Assembly: GCA_014379045.1 (NCBI GenBank)
Contig: JACMMK010000274.1
Coordinates: forward strand, 1-6,475
DNA from: Burkholderiales bacterium
GTDB taxonomy: Bacteria > Pseudomonadota > Gammaproteobacteria > Burkholderiales > CAIKXV01
Direction of reading: 5' to 3'
DNA: 6,475 bases
Shown here: piece after piece, positions 1-6,003 of the stretch
Position numbering within the stretch: the first letter of the stretch is position 1
Layout: each line of letters opens with the position of its first letter
Program-made: the position numbers and the translations under genes
Notes under the pieces: model-generated
Told to the model about the DNA's origin: nothing
Database searches by the model: none
Seen by the model: the letters and a program-made list of their open reading frames with translations, nothing else

Positions 1-804
1 GCGCGCCACCGTCTCGATCAGTGCCTGCGCCTCGCCCAGCAGCCGCGCACTGCGCGCGAGCGTCGTGCGCGCGGCCGGATAGCGGGTTTCGAGCAGTGGC
101 AGCACGTCGTGCCGGATGAAGTTGCGAGCGAACGCAGTATCGGCGTTGCTCTCGTCATCGATCCACGACAAACCCTGCACGGTGGCGTAATGCTCCAACG
201 TCGCGCGCGGCAACGCGAGCAAGGGGCGCACGATCGCTGGCGCCATGACCACCGATGTCAACCCGGCCGCAGCACTGCGCCCCGCCGCCTTCGGCGCGCC
301 CGCACCCTCGGTCGAGGGCAACATCGCCGCCAGACCGCGCAACCCGGCGCCGCGCAACAGTTGCAGCAGCACCGTTTCGGCCTGATCGTCCCGATGATGC
401 GCGAGCGCGATCGAGGCCGCGGACTGCACGGCGAACACCCGGTAGCGCTCGGCCCGCGCGGCGGCTTCGATCCCGATCCCGAGCGCCCGATCGACAATCA
501 CTTTCTGCACCTTGAGCGGCACGCCGAGATTGCGGCACAGCGTGCGACAGAATGCGGCCCAGCGATCGGCGTTTGGACTCAGCCCGTGATGCACGTGCAG
601 CGCACGTACCCGCAGCCGATGCCCGCGCGCGAACTGCACCAGCGCATGCAGCAGAACGACCGAGTCGCAACCGCCCGACAGACCGACGCATACCGTCTTT
701 GTCGGGCTCTCGCCGGGGCGGGCGACGGTCGCGAACGCGTGCGCGATCGCGCCGCGCACGAGCGCCACCGGGTCAGCTGCTTTCGACCTCGCGATACTTG
801 CCAT
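1..804 (-). CDS. tilS: tRNA(Ile)-lysidine synthase TilS, 3' end missing
   Basis: Cytoplasmic enzyme that uses ATP and lysine to convert C34 of the CAU anticodon of tRNA-Ile2 to lysidine, so that it reads AUA and is charged with isoleucine. I translated 268 codons on the minus strand, open to the window edge. The N-terminal PP-loop ATPase is clear: SGGCDS at residues 43-48 (the SGGxDS signature), HVHHGLSPNAD near 70-80, AHHRDDQAET near 135-144, then LLRGAGLRGL and the conserved WIDDESN...RNFIR segment near 214-231. The C-terminal tRNA-binding domain lies beyond the edge. The ATG at 804 sits inside the accA 3' end (32 bp overlap), which suggests translational coupling. Neither this ATG nor the alternative GTG at 768, 4 nt after the accA stop, has a good Shine-Dalgarno, so the start is uncertain by 12 codons. 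The family assignment is firm. Confidence 0.95.
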   Translation of the reverse strand, partial: MASIARSKAADPVALVRGAIAHAFATVARPGESPTKTVCVGLSGGCDSVVLLHALVQFARGHRLRVRALHVHHGLSPNADRWAAFCRTLCRNLGVPLKVQKVIVDRALGIGIEAAARAERYRVFAVQSAASIALAHHRDDQAETVLLQLLRGAGLRGLAAMLPSTEGAGAPKAAGRSAAAGLTSVVMAPAIVRPLLALPRATLEHYATVQGLSWIDDESNADTAFARNFIRHDVLPLLETRYPAARTTLARSARLLGEAQALIETVAR

Positions 805-1741
805 AGCCCATCAACCGGTCGAAGCGCCGTTCGAGCAGCCGGCCGACAGGCTGCTCGCGCACGCCCTTCATCGTCTCGGCCAGCGCACGCTTCAACGACT
901 GCATCATCTGGTCGACGTCCCGATGCGCGCCGCCGAGCGGCTCGGACACGATGCGATCGACCAGCCCCAAGGCCTTCAGGCGCGGCGCCGTGATGCCGAG
1001 CACCGCCGCCGCATCGGCCGCCTTGTCCGCGCTCTTCCAGAGGATCGACGCCCCGCCTTCGGGCGAGATCACCGAGTAGGTCGAGTACTCGAGCATCAAC
1101 AACGCGTCGCCGACCGAGATCGCGAGCGCGCCGCCCGAACCGCCCTCGCCGATGACGGTGCACACGATCGGGATACGCAGCCGCGCCATCTCGAACAGGT
1201 TGCGCCCGATCGCCTCGGACTGTCCGCGCTCTTCGGCGCCGATCCCGGGGTATGCACCGGGTGTGTCGATGAACGTGAACAGCGGCAACTCGAAGCGCTC
1301 GGCGAGCCGCATCAGGCGCAGCGCCTTGCGATAGCCTTCCGGACGCGGCATGCCGAAATTGCGCAGGATCTTCTCTTTGGTGTCGCGCCCCTTCTGGTGC
1401 CCGATCACCACGCACGGTTCGTCATCGAAGCGCGCCAGCCCGCCGATGATCGCTGAATCGTCGGCATAGGTTCGATCGCCGTGCAACTCGTGAAAGTCGG
1501 TGAACAACCGGTCGACGTAGTCGCGTGTGTAGGGCCGTTGCGGATGCCGCGCGACCTGCGAAATCTGCCAGGGCGTGAGCCGCGCATAGACGCCCTTCGT
1601 CACCGCCGCACTTTTCTTGGCGAGCAGTGCGATCTCTGCGGCAGCATCGGCCGCCGGGTCTTCCGCGGCCGCGCGCAACAGATCGAGCTTCGTTTCGATC
1701 TCGGCGATCGGCGCCTCGAACTCGAGGAAGGTCTGTTTCAT
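773..1741 (-). CDS. accA: Acetyl-CoA carboxylase carboxyltransferase subunit alpha
   Basis: AccA pairs with AccD as the alpha2beta2 carboxyltransferase that moves CO2 from carboxybiotin-BCCP to acetyl-CoA, making malonyl-CoA for fatty-acid synthesis. The product is 322 residues, close to the E. coli protein (319). It has the N-terminal FLEFEAPIAEIETKLD helix, LTPWQISQVARHPQRPYT near 55-72, FTDFHELHGDR near 80-90, the crotonase-fold core VVIGHQKGRDTKE (111-123), DTPGAYPGIGAEERGQSEAI (159-178), the glycine-rich GEGGSGGALA (198-207) and SPEGGASILWK (226-236). Here SPEGG replaces the SPEGC of E. coli. I chose ATG 1741 because MKQTFLEFE matches the family N-terminus. An in-frame ATG at 1750 would add three residues, and the putative Shine-Dalgarno fits it at least as well. 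tilS overlaps the 3' end. No clear promoter is visible in the 169 bp divergent spacer. Confidence 0.97.
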   Translation of the reverse strand: MKQTFLEFEAPIAEIETKLDLLRAAAEDPAADAAAEIALLAKKSAAVTKGVYARLTPWQISQVARHPQRPYTRDYVDRLFTDFHELHGDRTYADDSAIIGGLARFDDEPCVVIGHQKGRDTKEKILRNFGMPRPEGYRKALRLMRLAERFELPLFTFIDTPGAYPGIGAEERGQSEAIGRNLFEMARLRIPIVCTVIGEGGSGGALAISVGDALLMLEYSTYSVISPEGGASILWKSADKAADAAAVLGITAPRLKALGLVDRIVSEPLGGAHRDVDQMMQSLKRALAETMKGVREQPVGRLLERRFDRLMGYGKYREVESS

Positions 1742-1750
1742 GGCGCGCAT

Positions 1751-1758
1751 CTTATCCT
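1751..1758 (-). promoter_or_regulatory. Putative ribosome-binding site of accA
   Basis: The minus strand reads AGGATAAG directly before an in-frame ATG at 1750. The AGGA core lies 4 nt from that ATG and 13 nt from the ATG at 1741. Neither spacing is ideal, so the site does not settle the start. Homology favours 1741; the Shine-Dalgarno alone slightly favours 1750. Confidence 0.4.
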
Positions 1759-1878
1759 GACCGATATCGCAACCGATAGCCCGGTGGCCCGGACGCTGCA
1801 ACCGCCAGACCGGCGCGCCGCCCGCTCGAAGCCTCCACCGGTAGGTGTCGAGTGCCCAATCGACGGGCGCCGATCGAT

Positions 1879-1884
1879 TAGAAT
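1879..1884 (+). promoter_or_regulatory. Possible -10 element for the exonuclease-rlmD pair
   Basis: TAGAAT matches the sigma-70 -10 consensus at 5 of 6 positions and lies 26 bp before the ATG at 1911, so a transcript would start near 1891 with a leader of about 20 nt. I see no TTGACA-like -35 at the right distance (around 1856-1861). This is a weak prediction based on the -10 alone. Confidence 0.3.
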
Positions 1885-1910
1885 CCGCGACCCCTGTCTT
1901 CGCCACACCC

Positions 1911-2687
1911 ATGATCCCGACGCTGGCCTTCGACATCGAAACGATTCCCGATCTGGCGGGCCTGCGCCTGCTGCACGGGCTCTCTGCCGACCTCGCGGAT
2001 CAGGACGTGGTCGACATGGCCTATCAGAAGCGCCGACAGAGCCACGGCAACGATTTCCTGCCGCTGCACCTGCAGCGGGTGATCGCGATCTCGTGCGCGC
2101 TGCGCGAGGGCGACCAGTTCACCGTGTGGTCGCTCGGCAAGCCCGAGGACAGCGAAGCGACGCTGGTGCAACGTTTCTTCGACGGCGTCGAGAAATATCT
2201 GCCGCAGCTCGTCTCGTGGAACGGCGGCGGCTTCGACCTGCCGGTGCTGCATTACCGTGCGCTGGTGCACGGCATCGTGGCATCGCGCTACTGGGAGCTC
2301 GGCGACGACGATCGCGAATTCAAGTGGAACAACTACATCAGCCGCTATCACACACGCCATCTCGACCTGATGGACCTGCTGGCGCTGTATCAACCGCGCG
2401 CGAGCGTGGCGCTCGATGAACTCGCGAAGCTGTGCGGCTTTCCCGGCAAGCTGGGGATGGATGGCAGCCAGGTGTGGAGTACATGGCGCGACGGCGGCTT
2501 GCCGCAGATCCGTGCCTACTGCGAGACCGATGCGGTGAATACTTTCCTGATGTACCTGCGCTTCCAGCGCCTGCGTGGTGTGCTGACCCCGGCGGCGTAC
2601 GCCGACGAGATCGCGCTGGTGCGCGCGACGCTCGCACGGACGCCCGGCGCGCACTGGCAGGAGTTCGTCGCTGCCTGGCCGACCTAG
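1911..2687 (+). CDS. Predicted 3'-5' exonuclease, PolB-like (DnaQ/RNase H fold)
   Basis: Predicted DEDDy-type 3'-5' exonuclease related to the proofreading domain of family B DNA polymerases but with no polymerase domain. The product has 258 residues. Exo I is FDIET at residues 7-11 (D8, E10), Exo II is WNGGGFD at 103-109 (D109), and Exo III is YCETD at 203-207 (Y203, D207), so all four acidic residues and the tyrosine of the DEDDy class are present. A further HLDLMD lies near 150-155. The open frame extends 22 codons upstream to an ATG at 1845, but family members begin at the MIPTLAFDIET position, so I chose 1911. No Shine-Dalgarno is obvious, consistent with a short leader. rlmD follows after 6 bp, implying a shared transcript. 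The substrate cannot be read from the sequence, and the physiological role of this family is, to my knowledge, not well established. Confidence 0.93.
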   Translation: MIPTLAFDIETIPDLAGLRLLHGLSADLADQDVVDMAYQKRRQSHGNDFLPLHLQRVIAISCALREGDQFTVWSLGKPEDSEATLVQRFFDGVEKYLPQLVSWNGGGFDLPVLHYRALVHGIVASRYWELGDDDREFKWNNYISRYHTRHLDLMDLLALYQPRASVALDELAKLCGFPGKLGMDGSQVWSTWRDGGLPQIRAYCETDAVNTFLMYLRFQRLRGVLTPAAYADEIALVRATLARTPGAHWQEFVAAWPT

Positions 2688-2693
2688 CCTGGC

Positions 2694-4184
2694 ATGGCCG
2701 CGCAGGCGATGACCGCACGCACGGTGCGCAAGCCCCGGGCGCCTTCGACCGTGGGAACGGTCGATCCGTCGACCCTGCCGTCGGTGGTGATCGAATCGCT
2801 CGACCAGGACGGCCGCGGCGTGGCACGACTCGATGGCAAGACAGTGTTCGTCGACGGCGCGCTGCCCGGCGAGCGAGTGCGCATCGCGTCCTGGATGCGC
2901 AAGCCGACGTATGAGTTCGCCGACGCGGTGATGATCGAACAGGCGTCGGCGTCGCGGGTGACGCCGCGCTGTGCGCATTTCGGCGTCTGCGGCGGCTGCG
3001 CGATGCAGCACATCGAACCGCGTACGCAGGTCGCCGCGAAGCAGCGCGTACTCGAAGACAACCTGCGTCATATCGGTCGGGTACAGCCCGACATCATGCT
3101 GTCGCCAATCCACGGCCCGACGTGGGGCTATCGGTATCGGGCGCGGCTATCGGTACGTCTGGTCGTCAAGAAGGGCGGCGTACTGGTCGGCTTCCACGAG
3201 AAGCGCAGCAGCTTCATCGCCGACATGCGCGAGTGTCACGTGCTGGCGCCGGTGGTCGCGCGGCTGCTGGTGCCGCTGCGCGCGCTGGTCGCCTCGCTGT
3301 CGATCGCCGATCGGATGCCGCAGATCGAAGTCGCGGTCACCGATCCCGCGTTCACCGGTGCAGCCGAGGCGGGCAGCGCACATTGCGTGCTGGTGTTTCG
3401 CAATCTGGCGCCGCTCACTGCGCAGGACGAGGCGACGCTGCGTGATTTCGCCGATGCGCAAGGCGTGCAGATCTTTCTGCAGCCGCAGGGGCCGGACACC
3501 GCGCACCCATTGCATCCGGTCGAGCCGGCCCTGCTCGAGTATCGTCTATCGGAATTCGACGTCCGCCTGCGCTTCGCACCGACCGAGTTCACGCAGGTCA
3601 ATCACGCGGTCAACGAGATCCTGGTCCGCCGGGCGATCGGTCTGCTCGATCCGCGCGCGGGCGAGCGCGTCGCAGACTTCTTTTGCGGGCTCGGCAACTT
3701 CTCGCTGCCGATCGCCGCGCGCGGCGCCAGCGTCATCGGCGTCGAGGGGGCGAAATCGCTGATCGCGCGCGCGCGCGACAATGCCGCGCTGAACCGGCTG
3801 GACGCGCGCGTGCGCTTCGAATGCGCCGACCTGTTCAAGGCGACGCCCGACTCGCTCGCAGGCCTCGGCCACCTCGACAAGTGGCTGATCGACCCGCCCC
3901 GCGACGGAGCATTGGCACTGGTGAAGGCGATCGGGGAGCCGACCTCGGTTAGCACCGTTCTGCAGGGACCGTCGCGCATCGTCTACGTCTCGTGCAGTCC
4001 GGCGACACTTGCGCGCGATGCGGGCGTGCTCGTCCACACCAAGGGCTATTCGCTGCGCGCCGCGGGCGTGATCAACATGTTCCCGCATACCGGGCATGTG
4101 GAATCGATCGCGTGGTTCGAGCGCGAACACTCCACGACACTGCCAGCGCCAGATCTGCCATCGGGCGAGTCCGAAGCGAAATGA
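2694..4184 (+). CDS. rlmD: 23S rRNA (uracil(1939)-C(5))-methyltransferase RlmD
   Basis: SAM-dependent enzyme that makes m5U at position 1939 of 23S rRNA, from the RlmD/RumA/TrmA family. The product has 496 residues. An N-terminal TRAM-like domain (about 28-82, with IESLDQDGRGVAR and FVDGALPGERV) is followed by the 4Fe-4S cysteines C93, C99 and C102, with C181 completing the C-x5-C-x2-C...C pattern. The methyltransferase domain has DFFCGLGNFSLPIA (328-341), LIDPPRDGA (398-406), and the catalytic cysteine C434 in YVSCSPATLARD. The protein is about 60 residues longer than E. coli RlmD (433), with a basic N-terminal extension and a C-terminal tail after SIAWFERE. The start is uncertain: ATG 2694 lies 6 bp after the exonuclease stop and ATG 2709 is an in-frame alternative. 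Neither has a good Shine-Dalgarno, so translational coupling with the upstream gene is likely. Confidence 0.96.
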   Translation: MAAQAMTARTVRKPRAPSTVGTVDPSTLPSVVIESLDQDGRGVARLDGKTVFVDGALPGERVRIASWMRKPTYEFADAVMIEQASASRVTPRCAHFGVCGGCAMQHIEPRTQVAAKQRVLEDNLRHIGRVQPDIMLSPIHGPTWGYRYRARLSVRLVVKKGGVLVGFHEKRSSFIADMRECHVLAPVVARLLVPLRALVASLSIADRMPQIEVAVTDPAFTGAAEAGSAHCVLVFRNLAPLTAQDEATLRDFADAQGVQIFLQPQGPDTAHPLHPVEPALLEYRLSEFDVRLRFAPTEFTQVNHAVNEILVRRAIGLLDPRAGERVADFFCGLGNFSLPIAARGASVIGVEGAKSLIARARDNAALNRLDARVRFECADLFKATPDSLAGLGHLDKWLIDPPRDGALALVKAIGEPTSVSTVLQGPSRIVYVSCSPATLARDAGVLVHTKGYSLRAAGVINMFPHTGHVESIAWFEREHSTTLPAPDLPSGESEAK

Positions 4185-4209
4185 AAACGGGCAGCGTGAG
4201 CTGCCCGTT
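4185..4209. terminator. Bidirectional intrinsic terminator between convergent genes
   Basis: A perfect inverted repeat begins right after the rlmD stop: AACGGGCAGC (4186-4195), loop GTGA, then GCTGCCCGTT (4200-4209), a 10 bp stem. On the minus strand the stem is followed by TTTT, a good U-tract for ending the YccA-family transcript. On the plus strand the tail (TTCGTTACTCTTC) is only moderately T-rich. It probably serves both convergent genes. Confidence 0.8.
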
Positions 4210-4225
4210 CGTTACTCTTCGAAGC

Positions 4226-4254
4226 CGGGCGAAGCGCGCGGTGCGCCTCGCCCG
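4226..4254. terminator. Second GC-rich hairpin in the convergent spacer
   Basis: CGGGCGAAGCGC (4226-4237) pairs with GCGCCTCGCCCG (4243-4254) around a 5 nt loop, with one A-C mismatch. It sits between the main terminator and the stop of the YccA-family gene, so it falls in that gene's 3' UTR. It lacks a T-tract on either strand, so it is better seen as a transcript-end-stabilising or auxiliary hairpin than a full terminator. Confidence 0.4.
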
Positions 4255-4267
4255 AACGATTGAGGCG

Positions 4268-4957
4268 TCAGTCACGCTGACCCGTGAACGCCATCAGCAG
4301 CTGAATCAGACTCGAGAAGATGTTGTACACGCTGATGTACAACGTGAGCGTGGCCGACACATAGTTCGTTTCGCCGCCATGAATGATCTGGCTCAGGGTG
4401 TGCAGCAGGATCATCGCCGACAGCACGATCACGATTGCCGAGATCGTCAACGACAGCGCCGGAATCTGCAGGAACAGGTTGGCGACGATCGCAACCATCG
4501 CGACGATGACGCCCACCATCAGGAACCTGCCGAGGAAGCTGAAGTCGCGACGCGTTACCGTCGCAATGCCGGCCATCCCGAAGAACGTCACACCGGTGCC
4601 CGCCCCTGCCAACGCGACGATCTGCCCGCCGTTCGACAAGCCGAGCGCGACCTGCAACAACGGCGCCAGCAACAGGCCCATCATGAACGTAAAGCCGAGC
4701 AGCAGCGCCACACCCAGCCCGCTATCCTTGTTCTTCTCGATCGCGAACACCATGCCGTAGAACACGGCCAGGATCACGACGAAACTGAGGATCGGATTGG
4801 ACCGCATCACGCCGAAGTTTAGCTGCATGCCGATCATCGCCCCGATGACCGTGGGGATCATCGTCAGCGCCAACATCAGATACGTGTTGCGCATCACGCG
4901 ATTCTGAGTGACCGAGAACTGGCCCGTCTGAACCGGGACTTGAAGCTGGGGTTGCAT
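4268..4957 (-). CDS. Bax inhibitor-1/YccA family membrane protein
   Basis: Inner-membrane protein of the BI-1/YccA (UPF0005) family. E. coli YccA binds the FtsH protease and slows its degradation of membrane proteins; other family members act as pH-gated calcium leak channels. The product has 229 residues (E. coli YccA has 219). About seven hydrophobic segments are visible: 26-44, 56-73, 80-105, 111-133, 143-163, 166-187 and 201-223. Family features include GTGVTFFGMAG before TRRDFSFLG near 120-143, and the C-terminal YVSATLTLYISVYNIFSSLI stretch (199-218). The start at 4957 is well supported: AGGAGG lies 6 nt upstream. The frame continues to an ATG at 4993, but that reading would run through the ribosome-binding site and adds a non-family N-terminus. 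The gene stands alone, with its own predicted stress-type promoter upstream. Whether it modulates FtsH in this organism is inference. Confidence 0.93.
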   Translation of the reverse strand: MQPQLQVPVQTGQFSVTQNRVMRNTYLMLALTMIPTVIGAMIGMQLNFGVMRSNPILSFVVILAVFYGMVFAIEKNKDSGLGVALLLGFTFMMGLLLAPLLQVALGLSNGGQIVALAGAGTGVTFFGMAGIATVTRRDFSFLGRFLMVGVIVAMVAIVANLFLQIPALSLTISAIVIVLSAMILLHTLSQIIHGGETNYVSATLTLYISVYNIFSSLIQLLMAFTGQRD

Positions 4958-4963
4958 GTGTTC

Positions 4964-4969
4964 CCTCCT
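4964..4969 (-). promoter_or_regulatory. Strong Shine-Dalgarno deciding the YccA-family start
   Basis: The minus strand reads AGGAGG followed by GAACAC and then ATG at 4957, a consensus Shine-Dalgarno at 6 nt spacing. It rules in favour of the 229-residue product over the in-frame ATG at 4993. Confidence 0.9.
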
Positions 4970-5050
4970 GGAAACTTCGGTGGATGCAGGCAAGATCGGG
5001 GCGACTACCGAAAACGCAATGATCGCTCCATTGCCCGCTGCTACGGAGAT

Positions 5051-5078
5051 TCAGACCCTACGCGGGGTCGAAAGTTCC
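5051..5078 (-). promoter_or_regulatory. Predicted sigma-E (RpoE)-type promoter of the YccA-family gene
   Basis: On the minus strand GGAACTT (5078-5072) is followed, after exactly 16 nt, by TCTGA (5055-5051). This matches the extracytoplasmic-stress sigma-E promoter pattern, a GGAACTT -35 and a TCTGA -10 with 16 bp spacing. A transcript would start near 5045, giving a leader of about 90 nt before the ATG at 4957. The spacer carries a short inverted repeat (GACCC and GGGTC, 6 nt apart) that overlaps the first two bases of the -10. An envelope-stress promoter suits a membrane-quality-control protein. It is predicted from sequence only. Confidence 0.65.
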
Positions 5079-5231
5079 CTAATGATGACAAAGGTTCAGG
5101 TTTGACGTCCAGTGCAAAGACTGTCCAAGTCGGGCGCGTCGATGTCGCCTCGGGTGCAGTGGCACATCTTCGCAGAATTCAGTAGCCTCGTTCCAACGCC
5201 TTGCCTATCAGGATGAGCAACGTAGGTGCCC

Positions 5232-5321
5232 GGAAGCGTGGCCGAGCGGTTTAAGGCAGCAGTCTTGAAAACTGCCGTGGGGGCAACTCCACCGTGAGTT
5301 CGAATCTCACCGCTTCCGCCA
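5232..5321 (+). tRNA. tRNA-Ser(UGA)
   Basis: Class II tRNA of 90 nt with an encoded CCA end. The acceptor stem GGAAGCG (5232-5238) pairs perfectly with CGCTTCC (5311-5317), discriminator G at 5318. The anticodon stem GCAGT/ACTGC (5259-5263 with 5271-5275) encloses loop CTTGAAA, with anticodon TGA at 5266-5268, reading UCA and related serine codons. The T arm is GTGAG/CTCAC around TTCGAAT. The long variable arm between 5276 and 5293 is typical of serine tRNAs. The D-arm carries GCCGAGCGGTTTAAGGC. I did not find a convincing sigma-70 promoter just upstream. The 3' end marks an abrupt change in base composition. Confidence 0.98.
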
Positions 5322-5641
5322 GGATCATCATATAAGCCATTGTTTTTATTGTTTTGCTCTATTTGTCTCAATATCCAACTATCAATTTCACTATCGAATC
5401 ATAGCTCGATTAGGTAGCGCGATTGCTTGGTTCCCGCCGGTAAAGCCACCCCCACTTTCCACTAATCGCCGTGAGAATTTAATCCAGCACCCTGCACCTT
5501 CTCGTCGCTCGCGGCGCATGTGCAAGCTCTCAGCAAACCACCTGCTGTCGGACGTTCGGCGATCGAGTGAGCTCGAAGTAGCCTTGGGCAGCGATTAGAT
5601 GACCGCCGGCGCCAGGACGGAGTCACTCATTCCACTCAATC
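5322..5641. other. Gene-free, partly AT-rich region after the tRNA
   Basis: No coding region is supported here: stops are frequent in all frames and no recognisable peptide appears. The first part is AT-rich (17 G/C in the 60 bases 5341-5400, 28%) and contains T-runs just past the tRNA that could help terminate it. From about 5430 the composition rises again. The location directly behind a tRNA CCA end, plus the composition shift, fits an integration junction. No integrase, no second copy of the tRNA 3' end and no insertion-sequence ends were recognised. Confidence 0.5.
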
Positions 5642-5667
5642 ATCAACGAGCCTTCCAAGTCGTTGAT
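5642..5667. repeat. Short perfect inverted repeat
   Basis: ATCAACGA (5642-5649) and TCGTTGAT (5660-5667) form an 8 bp stem with a 10 nt loop. There is no T-tract, so it does not look like an intrinsic terminator. It could be an operator-like site, an old element end, or chance. Confidence 0.45.
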
Positions 5668-5700
5668 TCGTAAAGCACAGGCCTCCACCCCGCCGGTTTA

Positions 5701-5720
5701 TACCGTCAGATTTACCGTCA
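5701..5720. repeat. Two direct copies of TACCGTCA, 12 bp period
   Basis: TACCGTCA occurs at 5701-5708 and again at 5713-5720, a little over one helical turn apart. Each copy is preceded by TTTA or TT. Two copies alone are not proof of a binding array or iteron set. They lie in a stretch with no supported gene. Confidence 0.4.
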
Positions 5721-5786
5721 AAATGCGAGGCTCCAGCATTGGCGCGGGCTTGCGGGCAATTCCGCCGAAAGTTACCTGTCGGGGGG

Positions 5787-5990
5787 CTATCGAGATCTAT
5801 CGACTTCGGCGGCGCTTGTCGACACCGTGGATGAGGTGCTCATGTGGACCAGAAGAGTGCTGAAGAACGGTCCGCCTGACTCATAAAGCACCTGCCCGAG
5901 CGGCATGTCGAGTTCTTCGAGCAGTGCAGCCCATTGTTGATAGGCGGGGTTCGGCAGCGCTGACAGCAGATGGTTCGCCCTCGGTACCAC
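5787..5990 (-). pseudogene. Truncated Crp/Fnr-family transcriptional regulator
   Basis: Reading the minus strand from a GTG at 5990 gives VPRANHLLSALPN, then LEELDMPLGQVLYESGG, the characteristic N-terminus of the Crp/Fnr-like regulators whose cyclic-nucleotide-binding-type domain begins with NHLLAALP and PLGxVLYESG motifs. AGGAG lies 8 nt before the GTG (5999-6003), so the translation start looks intact. After codon 40 or so (about 5868-5873) the sequence no longer resembles the family: the beta-roll and the C-terminal helix-turn-helix are absent, and the frame ends at 5787 after 67 residues. I found no trace of the missing part in 5322-5787 by eye. A short residual peptide could still be made, but it could not bind DNA in the usual way. 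The family call rests on about 35 recognisable residues. Confidence 0.65.
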
Positions 5991-5998
5991 GACGTTCA

Positions 5999-6003
5999 CT
6001 CCT
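5999..6003 (-). promoter_or_regulatory. Ribosome-binding site of the truncated Crp/Fnr gene
   Basis: AGGAG on the minus strand, 8 nt before the GTG at 5990. It supports this GTG as the original start of the regulator rather than the ATG of the longer open frame at 6086, whose extra residues do not resemble the family. Confidence 0.55.

Noticed and set aside
579..1415. A long minus-strand open frame across accA and tilS, and similar long frames on the opposite strand (for example 1878-3113 and 1481-2419)
   Set aside because: These are GC-rich shadow frames. Their translations are Arg/Ala-rich and without motifs, while the genuine frames carry complete family signatures.
5201..5228. TTGCCT and TAGGTG as a possible promoter for tRNA-Ser
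   Set aside because: The -10 match is poor, and the implied transcription start would fall inside the tRNA.
5096..5371. A 91-codon minus-strand open frame over the tRNA
   Set aside because: Its middle (SGEIRTHGGVAP...LNRSATLP) is the antisense translation of tRNA-Ser, a well-known spurious ORF type. It also covers the predicted promoter region.
5615..5640. On the minus strand ATTGAGTGGAATGA resembles the 3' end of guaA (IEWE-stop), a known integration target
   Set aside because: It differs by a base, is short, and no other guaA sequence is present. The resemblance is too weak to call an att site.
5663..5863. A 66-codon plus-strand open frame starting with TTG
   Set aside because: It has no ribosome-binding site, no family resemblance and unremarkable low-complexity content. 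It also overlaps the repeat cluster.
5674..5886. A 70-codon plus-strand frame without a normal start, ending in VLKNGPPDS
   Set aside because: It looks moderately protein-like (YRQIYRQNARLQHWRG) but I could not assign it, it lacks an ATG near its beginning, and its last codons are antisense to the Crp/Fnr remnant. It may be a fragment of something, but I cannot support that.
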